From a virus, in the IMG/VR virus record IMGVR_UViG_3300020205_000140, positions 1 to 48,487 of that record: a stretch of DNA of 48,487 nucleotides; one strand, given 5' to 3'. The translations under genes and the position numbers were made by a program. The notes beneath the pieces are model-generated. The model made no database searches, was not told the DNA's origin, and was given only the letters and a program-made list of their open reading frames with translations. Below, one piece after another: positions 14,490 to 27,200 of this stretch; position 1 is the first letter of the stretch, and each line of letters begins with the position of its first letter.

Positions 14490-14712
14490 AACTAGATACG
14501 ATGATCACTGTAGCGTTAAAAACGTTGCAAGTGGTAAATCAGTAGAAGCTGAAATACTAGCCTTTAACGAAGGGCGTAATCTAACAGTGGTCTTGAATAA
14601 GAGCGTAAAAGTTCTTATGAATTGGAACGGTCGAACTTACGAAGGTCGTATGGCCGGTATGGATTTTGTCAGTAATGGACCTAAGGGTCAACAATATTCG
14701 GAGGGAAGATGA
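14476..14712 (+). CDS. Hypothetical protein, 78 aa
   Basis: The 78-residue basic protein begins MSNVRTRYDDHCSVKNV. It has strands typical of an SH3- or OB-like barrel (VEAEILAFNEGRNLTVVLNKSVKVLMNW) and ends with Gly-rich charged residues. I chose ATG 14476 over an in-frame start at 14440, which would only add residues from the neighbouring gene in another frame. It overlaps the previous gene by 14 nt and the next ATG (14709) by 4 nt. No family name can be assigned. Confidence 0.7.
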   Translation: MSNVRTRYDDHCSVKNVASGKSVEAEILAFNEGRNLTVVLNKSVKVLMNWNGRTYEGRMAGMDFVSNGPKGQQYSEGR

Positions 14713-15416
14713 GCGCAGTATTAGAAGTAACTGATTGGTTGAAAGACTTTGAGTTAACCGCTACGTATGATGAAAAGCCAGAAACATACAAGTTTGATCT
14801 ATTAGAAGCGGCCGTTGTTTTATATGATCATGCTCCTGCATTTTTAAGCATTGAAGAACCGAGAGTATTAGACGCTATCGATCAATCAGTTAAAGATCGT
14901 GCAGAAGCTATTCGCAAGTTTTATACAAAACAATGGTTTTGGACCTCGCTGTCTAGTAATAGAAGCATGAGCTCTTTCCGTCAACGTGCTCACTATCTGT
15001 TAGAAAGTCAAACTCGAGAGGTCTTAAAGAAAGATATAGGTATATACGTAAAACTGCCATGGTTTTACGAGGAAGATATGATCTATAACGATTTTAAAAA
15101 GACACTTAATACAACCAAAGATATTCCTACCATCAATCATGTTAAGGGTAAAGTACATGTTACAGTATCATTCTTAAAGACAACAAACGGATGGCAAGGC
15201 AAGCGTCGGTCAACTCGTTATTGGTTTAAAGATGATGCTGACTATTTGTATTGTGTCGACTTAGAAATGACCAATCCCTTAATGAGCATGTTTGACGAAG
15301 CAATCAAAGAACGCGGCACTTGCTCATTTGAAACACTCATTCAAACTGATCGTATCGATCAGTTGTATTTTTACAAACTTAATCAATATAAACTCTTAAA
15401 GGAAAACAATGCCTAA
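14709..15416 (+). CDS. Hypothetical protein, 235 aa
   Basis: The 235-residue protein begins [21 protein letters not shown]. It is mostly helical with many aromatic residues ([20 protein letters not shown]). A basic strand region in the second half ([32 protein letters not shown]) could bind nucleic acid. I recognise no family. GGAGGGAAG just before ATG 14709 is its ribosome site, within the end of the upstream gene. It overlaps the clpP gene by 8 nt, so the two are co-translated. Confidence 0.8.
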   Translation: MSAVLEVTDWLKDFELTATYDEKPETYKFDLLEAAVVLYDHAPAFLSIEEPRVLDAIDQSVKDRAEAIRKFYTKQWFWTSLSSNRSMSSFRQRAHYLLESQTREVLKKDIGIYVKLPWFYEEDMIYNDFKKTLNTTKDIPTINHVKGKVHVTVSFLKTTNGWQGKRRSTRYWFKDDADYLYCVDLEMTNPLMSMFDEAIKERGTCSFETLIQTDRIDQLYFYKLNQYKLLKENNA

Positions 15417-16002
15417 TCTAGTACCAATGGTGGTTGAATCCACTAACAAAGGTGAACGTGCTTATGACATTTACTCGCGCCTATTAAAGGATCGTGTAAT
15501 CATGTTAGACAGTGCAGTTGATGACCATTCAGCTAGCATTATTGTTGCACAGTTGTTATTCCTTGAATCGGAAAGTAACGAAAAAGACATTTACTTTTAT
15601 ATCAACAGTCCAGGCGGAGTTATTACCTCTGGTATGGCCATCTATGATACTATGCAGTTTATCAAACCCGATGTCTGTACTATTGTTATGGGTCAGGCTT
15701 GTAGCATGGGAAGTTTCCTAGCTCAAGCGGGTGCGAAAAACAAGCGTTGGATGCTGCCATACGCCCGACACATGATACATCAACCTAGTGGTGGTGCTCG
15801 TGGCATGCAAAGCGACATTGAGATCCAATACAAAGAAATCACCAAGATGAAAACTATCTTAACTGATCTGTATGTCAAACACAATACCGCAGGCAAGACC
15901 TATCAAGACTTTGAACGTGATATGGATCGTGATACGTTTATGTCAGCTGAGGAAGCATTAGCCTACGGATTAGTTGACAAAATTATTGACAAACGTCCAT
16001 GA
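15409..16002 (+). CDS. clpP: ATP-dependent Clp protease proteolytic subunit
   Basis: The 197-residue protein is a complete ClpP. The catalytic triad is S99 ([10 protein letters not shown]), H124 ([11 protein letters not shown]) and D173 ([13 protein letters not shown]). The oxyanion strand INSPGG (65-70), the [11 protein letters not shown] helix and the C-terminal AYGLVDKII are all present. ClpP forms a double heptamer that degrades proteins fed to it by ClpX or ClpA. The phage subunit may join or replace host ClpP, or act as a prohead-type protease; which is unknown. No AAA+ unfoldase gene is in this window. AAAGGAAAAC lies before ATG 15409. It overlaps the upstream gene by 8 nt and the oxygenase gene by 4 nt. 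Confidence 0.95.
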   Translation: MPNLVPMVVESTNKGERAYDIYSRLLKDRVIMLDSAVDDHSASIIVAQLLFLESESNEKDIYFYINSPGGVITSGMAIYDTMQFIKPDVCTIVMGQACSMGSFLAQAGAKNKRWMLPYARHMIHQPSGGARGMQSDIEIQYKEITKMKTILTDLYVKHNTAGKTYQDFERDMDRDTFMSAEEALAYGLVDKIIDKRP

Positions 16003-16565
16003 CCCTACTCTATCAAAACGGTTGGGAGACAGTTGAGACCTTTGACTTCAGCAGTCTAATCACTGCTGAAGATCAAAATCAAGCATTGCTTGATATTGAC
16101 CAGGTCATTGCTAATGGCGACTACTTTAAAAATAGTCCTCCATATCAAACTAACATCAATATCTTTAATCATCCAGGTGAACATTGGTTAAAGTTTAGAA
16201 TGAGCTTTACATTTAGTTGCTTTATGTATTTGAAGAAAGAAGTAAAAATTGATCAAATACAGTCTTGGAGTTTTAGGACTTCTACTGACACTGTAGAAAA
16301 CAGAGATGATCTCTGGCATACTCACCAATACGATAATGAAAGAGCCCTCTCAGGCATTTGGTATCTGCACATTCCAGATGATGTACAAGACAGAAGTCAA
16401 TGCGGTACTGAGTTTGCTGTCAACGGTATGGAGCATCAGGAACGGTGGGTTGCAGAACCTCAAAACTTTAGTTGGTTAATCTATCCAGGAAAAATCTGGC
16501 ATAGGCCAATGCCCCCACAATCGAGCAAGAATAGATTTATCATTGCCGCCGACATGATATTTTAA
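15999..16565 (+). CDS. 2OG-Fe(II) oxygenase-like protein
   Basis: The 188-residue protein fits the double-stranded beta-helix oxygenases. WHTHQY (H107, H109) starts the core, [11 protein letters not shown] is the following strand, and YPGKIWHRP (H168) with NRFIIAADM (R178) gives the distal His and the 2-oxoglutarate-binding Arg. The expected iron site is H107 or H109 with an acidic partner and H168; the usual HxD is HxH here, so an acidic third ligand is not obvious. Such enzymes hydroxylate protein, nucleic acid or small molecules and are frequent in aquatic T4-like phages. The target is unknown. It overlaps clpP by 4 nt (ATGA). Confidence 0.75.
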   Translation: MTLLYQNGWETVETFDFSSLITAEDQNQALLDIDQVIANGDYFKNSPPYQTNINIFNHPGEHWLKFRMSFTFSCFMYLKKEVKIDQIQSWSFRTSTDTVENRDDLWHTHQYDNERALSGIWYLHIPDDVQDRSQCGTEFAVNGMEHQERWVAEPQNFSWLIYPGKIWHRPMPPQSSKNRFIIAADMIF

Positions 16566-16572
16566 GGAACAT

Positions 16573-16878
16573 ATGACAAATATTACAGAATTAGCAGATT
16601 TTAACGATACCTGGTATGCAACAGCCAATGAAGAAGAACGTAAACTGTTCCGTGAATGGTTGTTAGGTGTACTCAATATGCATGAAAATGTCGAAGTTAC
16701 CTTTAAAAAAGTAGACGGAACCATTCGTGAAATGAAGTGTACACTCAAAGAAGGTATTTGTCCAGAAGTAAAGGATCCAAAAACCTCAGATACTTTATGC
16801 ACAGTTTGGGCAACAGATGTTACGGCATGGCGTAGTTTTAAGTTCGAAAACATTACCAAAATCAACTTTAGCCTCTAA
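16573..16878 (+). CDS. WYL_2 / Sm-like SH3-barrel protein (former DUF2693)
   Basis: The 101-residue protein contains VEVTFKKVDGTIREMKCTL and the end segment LCTVWATDVTAWRSFKFENITKI, a pattern I know from the small phage family once called DUF2693, which folds as an Sm-like SH3 barrel. The N-terminal 40 residues are an acidic helix. Members are common in T4-like phages and are thought to bind nucleic acid, but no function is established. TTAAGGAACAT before ATG 16573 is the ribosome site. It is the last gene of the 12824 operon, before the next consensus promoter. Confidence 0.75.
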   Translation: MTNITELADFNDTWYATANEEERKLFREWLLGVLNMHENVEVTFKKVDGTIREMKCTLKEGICPEVKDPKTSDTLCTVWATDVTAWRSFKFENITKINFSL

Positions 16879-16895
16879 GGTTAGCCCAAAAGAGC

Positions 16896-16924
16896 TTGAC
16901 AAAGTGGCCGTTTGACTATATAAT
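16896..16924 (+). promoter_or_regulatory. Perfect sigma70 consensus promoter
   Basis: TTGACA (16896-16901), 17 nt, TATAAT (16919-16924). Start expected near 16931, giving a leader of about 26 nt with TAGGAGC before ATG 16957. In contrast to 935, 3990 and 12789, this gene has a normal leader. Confidence 0.93.
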
Positions 16925-16956
16925 ATGTTTATTGTTTAGTTAACTTAGGAGCAAAA

Positions 16957-18162
16957 ATGGCAACAAAGACAGCAACAAAAACCCGTGTAACCAAAAAGCA
17001 AGTTACCGCCCACCGTACTCGTGCAGTTAAAGATCATAGTCCTGTTTGGGAAGGTTGCGAAACTTGGGATGACAACACATTCCACCGCCACTTCAAACGC
17101 TCAATGGATTACTATCGCCTTGAAAGCGAAATCAAAACCTATAAGCCTACTGTTATCAAGTGGATGGAAACTGTAGGGTGTACCAAAGCTGACATTGCGG
17201 CATTTAAGAAAGTCAAAGACAATCGTGTTAGCACCACAATGGGTGCTGTTGCGGCCTGTTTGAATCGCGGAATGACTCCGCAACGTGCTGGTTTTAATAA
17301 CGGTCGTGACACTGCGGCATGGATGAGAGCAGAGATTGTCAAGGTTCTTGCTGAAGGTAAAAACGATATTGATCCAGAAACACTAGCCGCTGAAAAAGAA
17401 GCTAACAAGAAAGAAGTTTATACTCCAAGTATTCAAGAACGCCTGCGTGAAGTTGCACTAGGCATGACTGAAGAACTAGAAACCGCATACGAGTCTTTTC
17501 AAAATGATCCAGAGGCGTTTGATCCAAAAGCATTTAAGGTGCTTAATGTTCTAAAAGGTTGCCAGGCCAAGGCCGCCCACGCTCGTATCATTCGCGACTT
17601 TTATGCTCGTGATTTGGCAGAACTTGAAGAGCTGGCTAGCGGCAAAGGCGATGAACAGTTACGTGAAGCCTACAGTCATCGTAGCCGTAAGCAAATTAAG
17701 GCATTCATTGCATTCTTAACTGAGATACAAAATGCCTGTACCATGCTCATGCAAGAAGCCAAAGTTAATCGTGCGCCACGTGCTAAGAAAGCTGTTCCAG
17801 CAGAGAAGATTGTAGGCAAGCTCAAATACATGAAGACTAACGAGCCGTTAAAACTGGTAAGTATTAGTCCTGCAGATATTTTGGGTGCAAAAGAACTGTG
17901 GGTTTACAATACTAAGAACCGCAAGATTGGTCGTTATGTGGCTAAAGAGTACGGCGACCTTGGTGTAAAAGGTACTAGTATTATTAACTTTGATGAGAAT
18001 CTCAGCATACAAAAGACTGTACGTAAGCCCGAAGAAAAACTCAAAGAGTTTAAGGCCGCTGGTAAGGTTGCATTGCGTAAGTTTTTAGACGACATCAATG
18101 CTACAGATACCAAAATGAACGGTCGCATCAACGAGGAAACAGTACTGCTTAAGGTACAATAA
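16957..18162 (+). CDS. Hypothetical basic protein, 401 aa
   Basis: The 401-residue protein has a basic Thr/Lys/Arg-rich N-terminus (MATKTATKTRVTKKQVTAHR), suggestive of nucleic-acid binding, then long helical stretches. A second basic linker (VNRAPRAKKAVPAEKIVGKLKY) lies near residue 275. Its last third has beta-rich segments (DILGAKELWVYNTKNRKIGRYVAKEYG). I cannot place it in a family. It is transcribed alone from a perfect promoter with a good ribosome site, so it should be abundant. It is the last gene before the virion block. Confidence 0.85.
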   Translation: MATKTATKTRVTKKQVTAHRTRAVKDHSPVWEGCETWDDNTFHRHFKRSMDYYRLESEIKTYKPTVIKWMETVGCTKADIAAFKKVKDNRVSTTMGAVAACLNRGMTPQRAGFNNGRDTAAWMRAEIVKVLAEGKNDIDPETLAAEKEANKKEVYTPSIQERLREVALGMTEELETAYESFQNDPEAFDPKAFKVLNVLKGCQAKAAHARIIRDFYARDLAELEELASGKGDEQLREAYSHRSRKQIKAFIAFLTEIQNACTMLMQEAKVNRAPRAKKAVPAEKIVGKLKYMKTNEPLKLVSISPADILGAKELWVYNTKNRKIGRYVAKEYGDLGVKGTSIINFDENLSIQKTVRKPEEKLKEFKAAGKVALRKFLDDINATDTKMNGRINEETVLLKVQ

Positions 18163-18201
18163 AGGCTGTTTATTCATTCGTAAAACAACTTTACAGGCAT
18201 A

Positions 18202-18209
18202 GATAAATA
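18202..18209 (+). promoter_or_regulatory. Late promoter of the 3705-aa virion gene
   Basis: GATAAATA (18202-18209), close to T4 late TATAAATA. The downstream bases CTCTAAAG are shared with the late promoter at 29363. Transcription would start near 18215. A GTGGAG ribosome site precedes ATG 18230. Confidence 0.8.
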
Positions 18210-18227
18210 CTCTAAAGTGGAGTATTT
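18205..18227 (+). repeat. Inverted repeat across the late promoter and ribosome site
   Basis: AAATACTC (18205-18212) and GAGTATTT (18220-18227) are perfect complements around TAAAGTG. In a read-through transcript this would hide the ribosome site. In a transcript started by the promoter itself the left arm would be missing. Confidence 0.6.
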
Positions 18228-18229
18228 CT

Positions 18230-21200
18230 ATGTCTGTGATTAGTGCTGACGCATTTAGAAGAATTGTTTTAGTTGATAACCTTGGTACGACCCAACCAGT
18301 CTTACGAGCAGATGACCGTAATGATGTATTAACAATCCGTGCAGGCACCGGCATTTCAATTCAGAAAGACGAAGGAGATGTAAATGCAGGATTTACAATC
18401 TATAATACAGGTGAGCCAGGTCCTGTAAGTATTGACGACATATTGGAAATGCCAACTATTGGCGAGCGTCCGCAACCCGCGGGTGTCAGTTGGAAGCCAA
18501 TGGAGATCAGTAAGTTAACTGTTCAAGATTACTTACCCGACAATCTAACAAAAACAACAAAAATGTTCTACACCGGGCACGGTGTACAAGCCCCTACCAA
18601 TGGTAATCTCTCTTTAATTGTTGCGGGAACGGGTACAGTTATTGTAGACGGCACTTCAGCATTACGTTTGCCAATTGGCGACAGTGCTAGTCGTCCAGGA
18701 ACTACAATTGGTACAGTACAAGCAGGACAAATACGTTTCAATTCTGAAATACCAAGATTTGAAGGATATGATGGTCGAGGTTGGAACACCTTAGGCGGTG
18801 TGAGTAGTATTGACGGTGGTACCACCATTGCTCCAGATCCCCTATTACCTATACTAAACTTTAATGCTAACGGCTACCTAGTAGCCACAATGAGTAGTTT
18901 AAACACAAAAATCTTTAGTCCGGGGCTAGTTATTCCAACTGGAACTACTGCTGAGCGTCCGCCGGCAATTGTTGGACAGATTCGTTTCAATACACAAAAC
19001 ACTCAGTTTGAAGGATACAATGGTAGTGGTTGGTCAAGTCTAGGTGGTGTTCGAGACATTGATGGTAACACCTACATTGTTCCGGAACTAGGTCCTGGTA
19101 CTAATGAAAATACATTATACTTTGTAACTAATGCTAACCTAGCTCTTACCCTAGACGGTAGTAGACTATCTTTACAAAATGGTCGTTCTCTAATGTTTAG
19201 AGAAGGCATTGCCAGCGGCAATCAAACTGCAACTATTGCGCCACCTACGAATATTACATCGAGCTACACTCTTAAGTTACCAACTAGTCTTGGGTCGGCG
19301 GGTAGTGTATTAGGTATTGACGGTGCAGGACAATTAGAATTTGTCAACGCTGATTCGAGTGCAGGTAGTAAGATTAACGTATCTGAATTATTTGGGGATG
19401 ATAACAATGATGGATTTAGTCGCCCTGTTAGAACATTAAAACGTGCTTTACAAATAGCATCAGGTTATGTTTATAGCCCAACATTTATATATGCAGAAGA
19501 AGTATGTCGTAGAGATGCTGGACTTATTATTGACAGTTTAGGTTGGGACTTGGTAACGGGTTCAAACTGGAGATCATTAAAGAGCGGACTTACATATTTT
19601 AACGCTACAGCTTCGCCTGTTATAACAAGTCAACGTCCTCAAACAATACAGGCAGTATCCTTCTTAAAACGAAAAGTATTAGACCTAGTAACAGCCGAAC
19701 CGACAGTCACTAGTACTCTTACTAGTTTATCAAATGAAATTATTGATATATTAACTAATGGTACTAGTGCGGCAAATGCTGTATCAATGCCTACACCTGC
19801 AGGTACATCTAGTGGTATTGAAAACGGTAAGAACTTACTGTTAGCCAACACTGATTTCTTAGTAGCAGAAACTATTGCATGGATTAACTATCAAGCGGCA
19901 AACAATATTTCACCATTTGACAAAAGTATTAGCTATGACGAATCTAAATGCCGTAGAGATACAGGATTAATTTTAGATGCTGTAGGTTTTGATCTAGCAC
20001 TGGGAACAAACTATAATGCTGTAACTACCGGACTAGCATATCAGCGATATTCATATGCGCTACTACCAGCACAAAAAGCAGTAACTCTTACTGCTATTCA
20101 ATATGCAAAATCTAGTGTACTGGCACTTTCAGGAGTTAGTGCCGATGCTACTGCTACTACTAGGGCGGGTGCGGCATTTGATGAAGTTATTGACATTATA
20201 ACCAATGGGGTAGTTCAAACGGCCACAGCCGCAAATGCATTAGTATTCCCAACTCCGACTGGAGCAAGCCCAAATAAAACTAATGCAAAAGATCAACTAA
20301 TAGCCAATAAAGATTTCTTAAAAGCAGAAGTTATTGCGTGGTTAAATTTAAATTACCCGTCTGTTGTGTTTGACTCTGTACTATGCAGTCGAGATACGGG
20401 CTATATTATTGATGCTCTATGCTATGATGTATTGTATGGAGGCGATAGTGCAAGCATCCTAGTTGCTCAAACATATTTCACAGGCAGTGGCGCACAAGTA
20501 TTGCCGGTGTTCCAGAGAGCCGCAACAGTTGCCGCATTTAATAGACTATCGGAAATTGCACAACAGGTTATTTTAAAAGATGCAGTATTGCCTACTGCTG
20601 GTAATGCTGTTAGTCAAGATATTATTAATTCTGCAGGCACTACAACTGAATCAAATATTGTCCTTACATTAATTTCGTATATTACCAGTTGTATTGCCGG
20701 CAATACAACTGCTGGGTTACCATCTATAACTTACCCATCAGTTACTTGGTCAGATGCTGGATTGCAGACTGCAAAGAGTGCTATTGTTTCTGCTAGATCA
20801 ACTATTATTGATAATACTATCATTTATATTAATAGTAGTAATCCGTTTACATACGACAGTGCCAAGTGTGCTAGAGATACTGCATTCATTGTTAACTCAG
20901 TAGCATACGATTTAATCTACGGTGGTAATAGTCAGAGTCGAGATGCTGGATTAAAATATTATAGCAACGTCACTGGCGAGACTCTTATAGGGTCACAGAA
21001 TGCTCAAACGGCTGCGGCTATTGAAAGACTTAGAGCAGTATCTATTCAAGTTGCACAAAATGTCACAATTGTTAAAACATCAGGCAATGCACAAAACCAA
21101 GTATCAGGTTCTGCAGGTAATGGCACTGCGGCTACAATTATTTCAACAAGACTATCAGAAATTATAGCCGTTGTTGGCAGTGGTGCAAGTTATGCTCCTG

Positions 21201-24200
21201 CATTACAAGACCCAACAGTTGCAATAGACCCCGCGCTGGCCACAATTAAGACATTATTGAATACTTCTAAAAACCGTATCGCTGACAACGTAGTTGCATT
21301 TACCAGCAAGTATAAACCAAACGGCAAAAAGATTGTTGTGGCAGTTGCGGCAGGTAACTATGTTGAAAACAATCCTGTTATTATTCCGGACAATACAAGT
21401 GTGTTAGGAGCAAGCCTTCGTGCGTGTGATATTCGACCACTAAATGCTAACCAAGACATGTTCCGTTTACGTAACGGTGCATACTTTGGCGAGTTTACTT
21501 TCCGAGATGCTGTTGATGCCACTGGCGTACCAACATTCACGTTTGACTATGCTACTTCGTTTGATGATGCTAATGACATTTATACTAGTCGTCTTGGTTA
21601 TACTAATATGCCTATTAGTAAACCTATTATTACTGTATCGCCATACATTCAGAACGTTTCCATACTTTCTTTCTTAGGTGGTAACGGAGCAAAGGTCGAC
21701 GGTAACCTAGTTGAAACTCCTAACATTCCATTGATTAGAGAAACTGCTGAGTTCCCATTAAGTGGTCCTGCTCCAGAGCAAGGTAAGTCATTTGTTGCTA
21801 ACGCATTTACCACATTGAGCTTTGGTGGTACTGGCTGGCGTATTATTAACGATGCTTACGCACAGATCGTTAGTTGCTTCCAGATTTTCATGTTGAACGG
21901 TTCATATGCACAGTCAGGCGGATACTTATCTGTTACTAACTCTGCTACCAACTTTGGTATCTATGCGCTTCGTGCATCTGGTTATAGTCCAAATGCGTTT
22001 GCATTTGACAAAGGCTATATTGCATCAACTGGTACTAGCAATAGTAAACAAACACTTACTACACTGGGATTTGGTCGACAACCTACACAGGATTATGTTT
22101 TAAGATTTAGAAGCCCAGACTATAAAGTTGCTTATGACCTGTTGTTAGCCAGTAAACTTGCAATACAGAACGCAACCATTTCTTGGATTAACTCAAACTT
22201 TCCAAGTCTAACGTATAACAATGCCACCTGTTTTAGAGATGTTGGCTTGATTATCGATGCTGTAGCATACGATACATTCACAGGTGGTAACAGTAAGAGT
22301 GTTGAAGCAACTACTAGTTACTATAAAGGATCAACGTCTAGTCAAATAGTTATTACTGGACAGTTAACTGAGACTATTGCGGCTATTAACTATGCCAAGG
22401 GACTTGCACAAACTGCGGTTTCTAATAGTGGATTAGGCGCATATGTTGGTACTAAGTTTGATATCATTACTAACGGTCTTGCAGATCCTGCAGGGGTTCC
22501 AATATCGGTTGGCTATGGCAACATCGGCGATATTACTAACGATTTTAAACCTACTTCTCTCACTGTGTCATTTGATGCGGCAATTAGTATAGACCCTGCA
22601 CTCGATACCATTACTATTAATGCACACGGATTTACAAACGGTCAAGCAATTGTTTATCATGCAAATGACTATCCAGAGATTCCTGGATTAAACAACGAAC
22701 AAACTTACTATGTCAGTTATGTTGACCTCGATACTATTCGATTAACGTTTGACGAGGGCGGAACTGTTACTGTTGACATTAGAGCCACAGGAACTGGTAC
22801 ACAGTTTTTCTTCAAGAATCTTCAAGAGTTCTTTGTTGATGAAATACTTGAAAGTCATAACACCTATCAAGAACTAACTCTACAAGCTGGATCATATAAC
22901 TTTGTTCCAGGCAGTGAGATTACCGGTGTAACTGGTACGTCTAGTAACAATGCATTTGTTTATAGTTACGACCCAGTTGTTTATAAATTAGTTGTTAGTC
23001 TAAACAAAGTTACTGTTGGTGCAAGTATTATTCGAAATGCTTTCGCAGCCAACAGTACAATTAATTCAGATAACGGTGCACCACCTACAACAGCTATTGT
23101 AGTAAGTGATGTAATTGCAATTAATAATTTATACTCAGCTAGATTTAGCATACAAGGTACAACTGGAAACGGTCTACTAACTAACTTAGGTAATCTTCCA
23201 AATAAACAAATTTGGCTACATCGTCCGAGTATTGTTAACAGTTCTGGACACACATGGGAATATGCTGGTTCAGGTATTGACTATAATGCCCTACCACAGA
23301 ACGGTGGTCAAAGTATTTTCAAATACGAACAATACAGTGATTTACCGGGTCGTGTTTACTCTTCAGGTACTAACGAACTAGGCGACTTCAAAGTTGGTGA
23401 CTTCATTAAGGCTGAAAACAAAACTGGTAACGTTAGCTTTACCAATAAGGTATCAGTTGCACAGTTAGATGCACTACGTCTAGCAGTTGGTAATATTGTC
23501 ATTGACTTTATTAGTGATGACGTAGACTTAGGTGATAATGAAGCAGGTGGTGCAAGTAACAGTCGTTTAACAACACAGTTGGCTATCCGCACATTCTTAT
23601 CTAATAGACTAGGCGGATTCATTGACAAAGCCGTAAGTACTAACGCTGTTCCGGGTGCGGTTATCCAGCTAAACAGTTCAGGACAGATTAATCCAGACTT
23701 ATTGCCTGCGGTACGTGCGTTTAACTCTGCTAAGAGCAAGGGTTTCTATAGTAGACTAGCACTAGTTGAAGAAGTACCTGCATCTGATTTCTTAAACGGT
23801 GACATTGTAACTGAAGAATATGCCACAGTACAATTAACCCTAAGTGCGGCAATTACAGCGACTGTTGGTTCACTAGTTGTTCAAGCAACTACAGGTGCTA
23901 GTGGTTATCTAATTGGAGATGTGCTTGCTGAGACAGTTATTACTGTTGCCAGTGTAGGAGCATCTTTTAGTTCAGCATTTAATACTGTAGATAATCTAAC
24001 AGTGGCCGGTGATGCTACACCTTCTACAAGTAACGGAGTTGTAAAACCAAACTTGGTAGGCACTGTGGCCAGCAATGTGCCTGCAAACTTTGTATTGTCA
24101 AATGCCAACGAGGGTCAATATTTAAATCTACGTGCGGACCAAAGTTATAGTTTTACCAACGGAACTGTTGTTACCAGTGCAAACGATAATGTACAAGGCA

Positions 24201-27200
24201 CAGTTACATCCACAAGATTTGGAGTATTAGATACTGTAGATAACGGAGGCATTACTCCGGGTACATTATATACACCATTAACAGGTTCAGTCACATACTC
24301 CTATGTTGCACTAACTAATTTTTCAGGAAGTGGTCTTGGCAGCGGCGGTATTGCAGATATCACTGTAACCAATGGTGCTGTTACTAGCGTTGACTTGCGT
24401 AGAGGTGGTACTGGTTATGTTGTTGGAGATGTTCTGTCAGCAGCCAGCGGTACTATCGGCGGAACTGGTAGTGGATTTAGAATTCCAGTCACCGGTATCG
24501 AACAACGTGTATACCTTAGCTTGTTAGGTGGAGAAAGATTTACTGCTACTCTAGCAAGTCCAAACTTTGTTGCTGATAATAATGCTCCGGTAAAAGCTAT
24601 TACTGCAAGCGGGACAGCAACTAAAACATTTAGTGCCAACTCAATTGGCGGAAATGTAGACTACGTTAACAGTCGTATTACCGTCACTGGCCACACATAC
24701 TCAGATGGTGATCCAATAAAATATGTCAGCAGTCCAAACACTGCAATTGACCCGTTAGTCAATGCCGAAGTCTATTACGTAAATGTATATGATGCCAATA
24801 CAATTGAACTGTACGAAGACTATGCCCTAATACAAAAAGTTGTGTTTACAAGTTCAAGTACTGGTAATCATACTCTAACAATCTTTAATGCTAACATAAT
24901 TGATAATTCATTCTACTATGCGGCACATGGATTGACCACAGGTGATCCATTAAGACTAACAGGATCAGGATTACCATTAGTTGGTGGAGTTGCTATTGTT
25001 ACTGGTACATTCTATTTTGCCGGTTCAATAACTGCTAATTCGTTTACTATTCATGCATCGAGAAGTGAAGCATTGGCAAGTATTAATGGACTGGTAACTA
25101 ACAAAATTGTGTTTACTACTACAGGTAGCGGCACACTGACATTTACCAAACAAAACGTACAGGTATTTGGAACTGTTAATACCAGTTCAACAAACAAAGA
25201 CAACTGGAGCTCATTAAGTGCTACCACTATTGATGCGTCAAGTATTACTGGCGGTGTTATTAGTACAAGTCGTTTAGCTGGTACTGGTAGTGCTAACGAT
25301 GTCACATTCCTACGTGGTGATAGTTCATGGCGTACAGCCGTTCAAAGCATTAGAGAAGTCAGCACACCTTTGACATTTACTGGTTCTTATAATACCGTCG
25401 GTAGTAATAATTATTACTATGGCGATGTGCAATTAGATATTGAAAAAGTTGACAGCAATAGCGGAGACGACAACTATACTAACTTAGGTGTATCTAAATT
25501 CCGTAAGACACAATTTGCTGTAGGAACTAGCGTTGCGGCGGGCGAGGTTTACATTAAAGACGGTATAGTTGATGCAGGCACGTTAGATAGTTTAGACAGT
25601 GCATACTTCTTGAATCCTGCTAACTTGACCAGCAACGTGCCAGTTACTCGAGGCGGAACTAACGTTAGTTCGTATGCAGTGGGTGATTTATTGTATGCTA
25701 GTGCTACTAGTATTTTAAGCAAAGTTCCTATTGGTCTTGCAAATACTATATTAACCAGCGACGGTACTAAACCTGTTTGGAGATCTAGTCTAACAGTCGA
25801 TGGTGCATTAACTATTGGCAGTACTTCCGATACCGCGCTTATTGTTACTACAGGCGGCGCGAGTATCGGTGGCAGTGTATCTGTTGGTAAAAATATTAAC
25901 TTAACAGGTGATTTGAATGTCACAGGTAATGTAAACATCAAAGGATCAATATTAACTATTAATTCAACTACAGTTAACGTTGACGATAAGAATATTGAAT
26001 TAGGTAGTGTATCTACATTATCAGATCTATCAGGTACAATTAGTGGAAATATAGTAGCAGGACTAATAGACACTACCGGATTAGCCAGCGGAATGAGATT
26101 GGTTAAAACTACTGGTGCGGGTGCTTTCGGTGGTACTACAGTTATTAATACTGTTGTTAACCCAACAACAATTACTGTAACTCCAACTACTGCAAACACA
26201 GATGGTGTTATTACATTTGATGTATTAACTGCAACCAACTCCACAGCAGACGGCGGGGGTATTACCTTAAAAGGTACAACTGACAAAACATTCAATTGGG
26301 TTAACTCAACTAGTGCATGGACCTCAAGCGAGCACATGAATCTGTTCGCTACTAAAGAATATCGTATCGGTGGTGTGGCTGTACTAACTTCAACTAAAGT
26401 TTTAAACAGAACCCCAGGCGGAACAACTGCTGGTGACTATGTTACTATCGATGATACACAAACATTAACTAACAAGACACTAACTACGCCGGATATTAAC
26501 GGTGGTACATTAAGTGGATTAACTGAGTTAGCTGTTAGAGATACTAGTGCGGCGTTTGATGTTACCCTAACAGCTACTAGCTCAACAGTATTAGATGCTG
26601 GTAGAACATTAACACTCGACGTAGTCAATGCTAATAGAACTGTTAAGCTAGGCGGTAATATTAGTCTTGGTGGTACGTTAACTACCGCGGCTGCATTCTC
26701 AACAAGCGGTGCTTTTGCTACTACATTAACTAGTACGGCAGCAACTAATGTAACACTACCAACAACTGGTACACTTGCCACATTAGCCGGTGAAGAAACA
26801 TTTACAAATAAAACACTAACAAGTCCAGTTATTGGAACTATTGTCAATACAGGTACATTGACACTGCCAACAACCACAGATACTATTGTTGGTCGTACTA
26901 CTACTGATACATTATCTAACAAGACATTGACTTTACCTAAGATCAATGACACAAGTTTAGACCACACATATAATTTTGCAGTTAGCGAGTTAACAGCTAA
27001 TAGAACTATAACATTACCGTTATTAACAGGTAACGATACATTTGCATTCGTCGGGCAGACACAGACGTTTACCAATAAAACATTTACCGATGCTAGTACC
27101 TACTTCCAGGACGAAGCTGATAATACTAAAAAGTTACAATTCCAACTAAGCAGTATTACCAGCGGAGTTACTCGCACACTAACTATTCCAGACCAAAGCG

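Noticed and set aside
25549-27075. Long minus-strand frames (262 and 212 aa) opposite the 3705-aa fibre gene, and many similar ones in both giant genes
   Set aside because: They are Val/Leu/Pro-rich mirror images of Thr/Asn/Gly-rich repeats. They have no ribosome sites or promoters on that strand, and appear wherever the fibre genes use NNY/NNA-biased codons.
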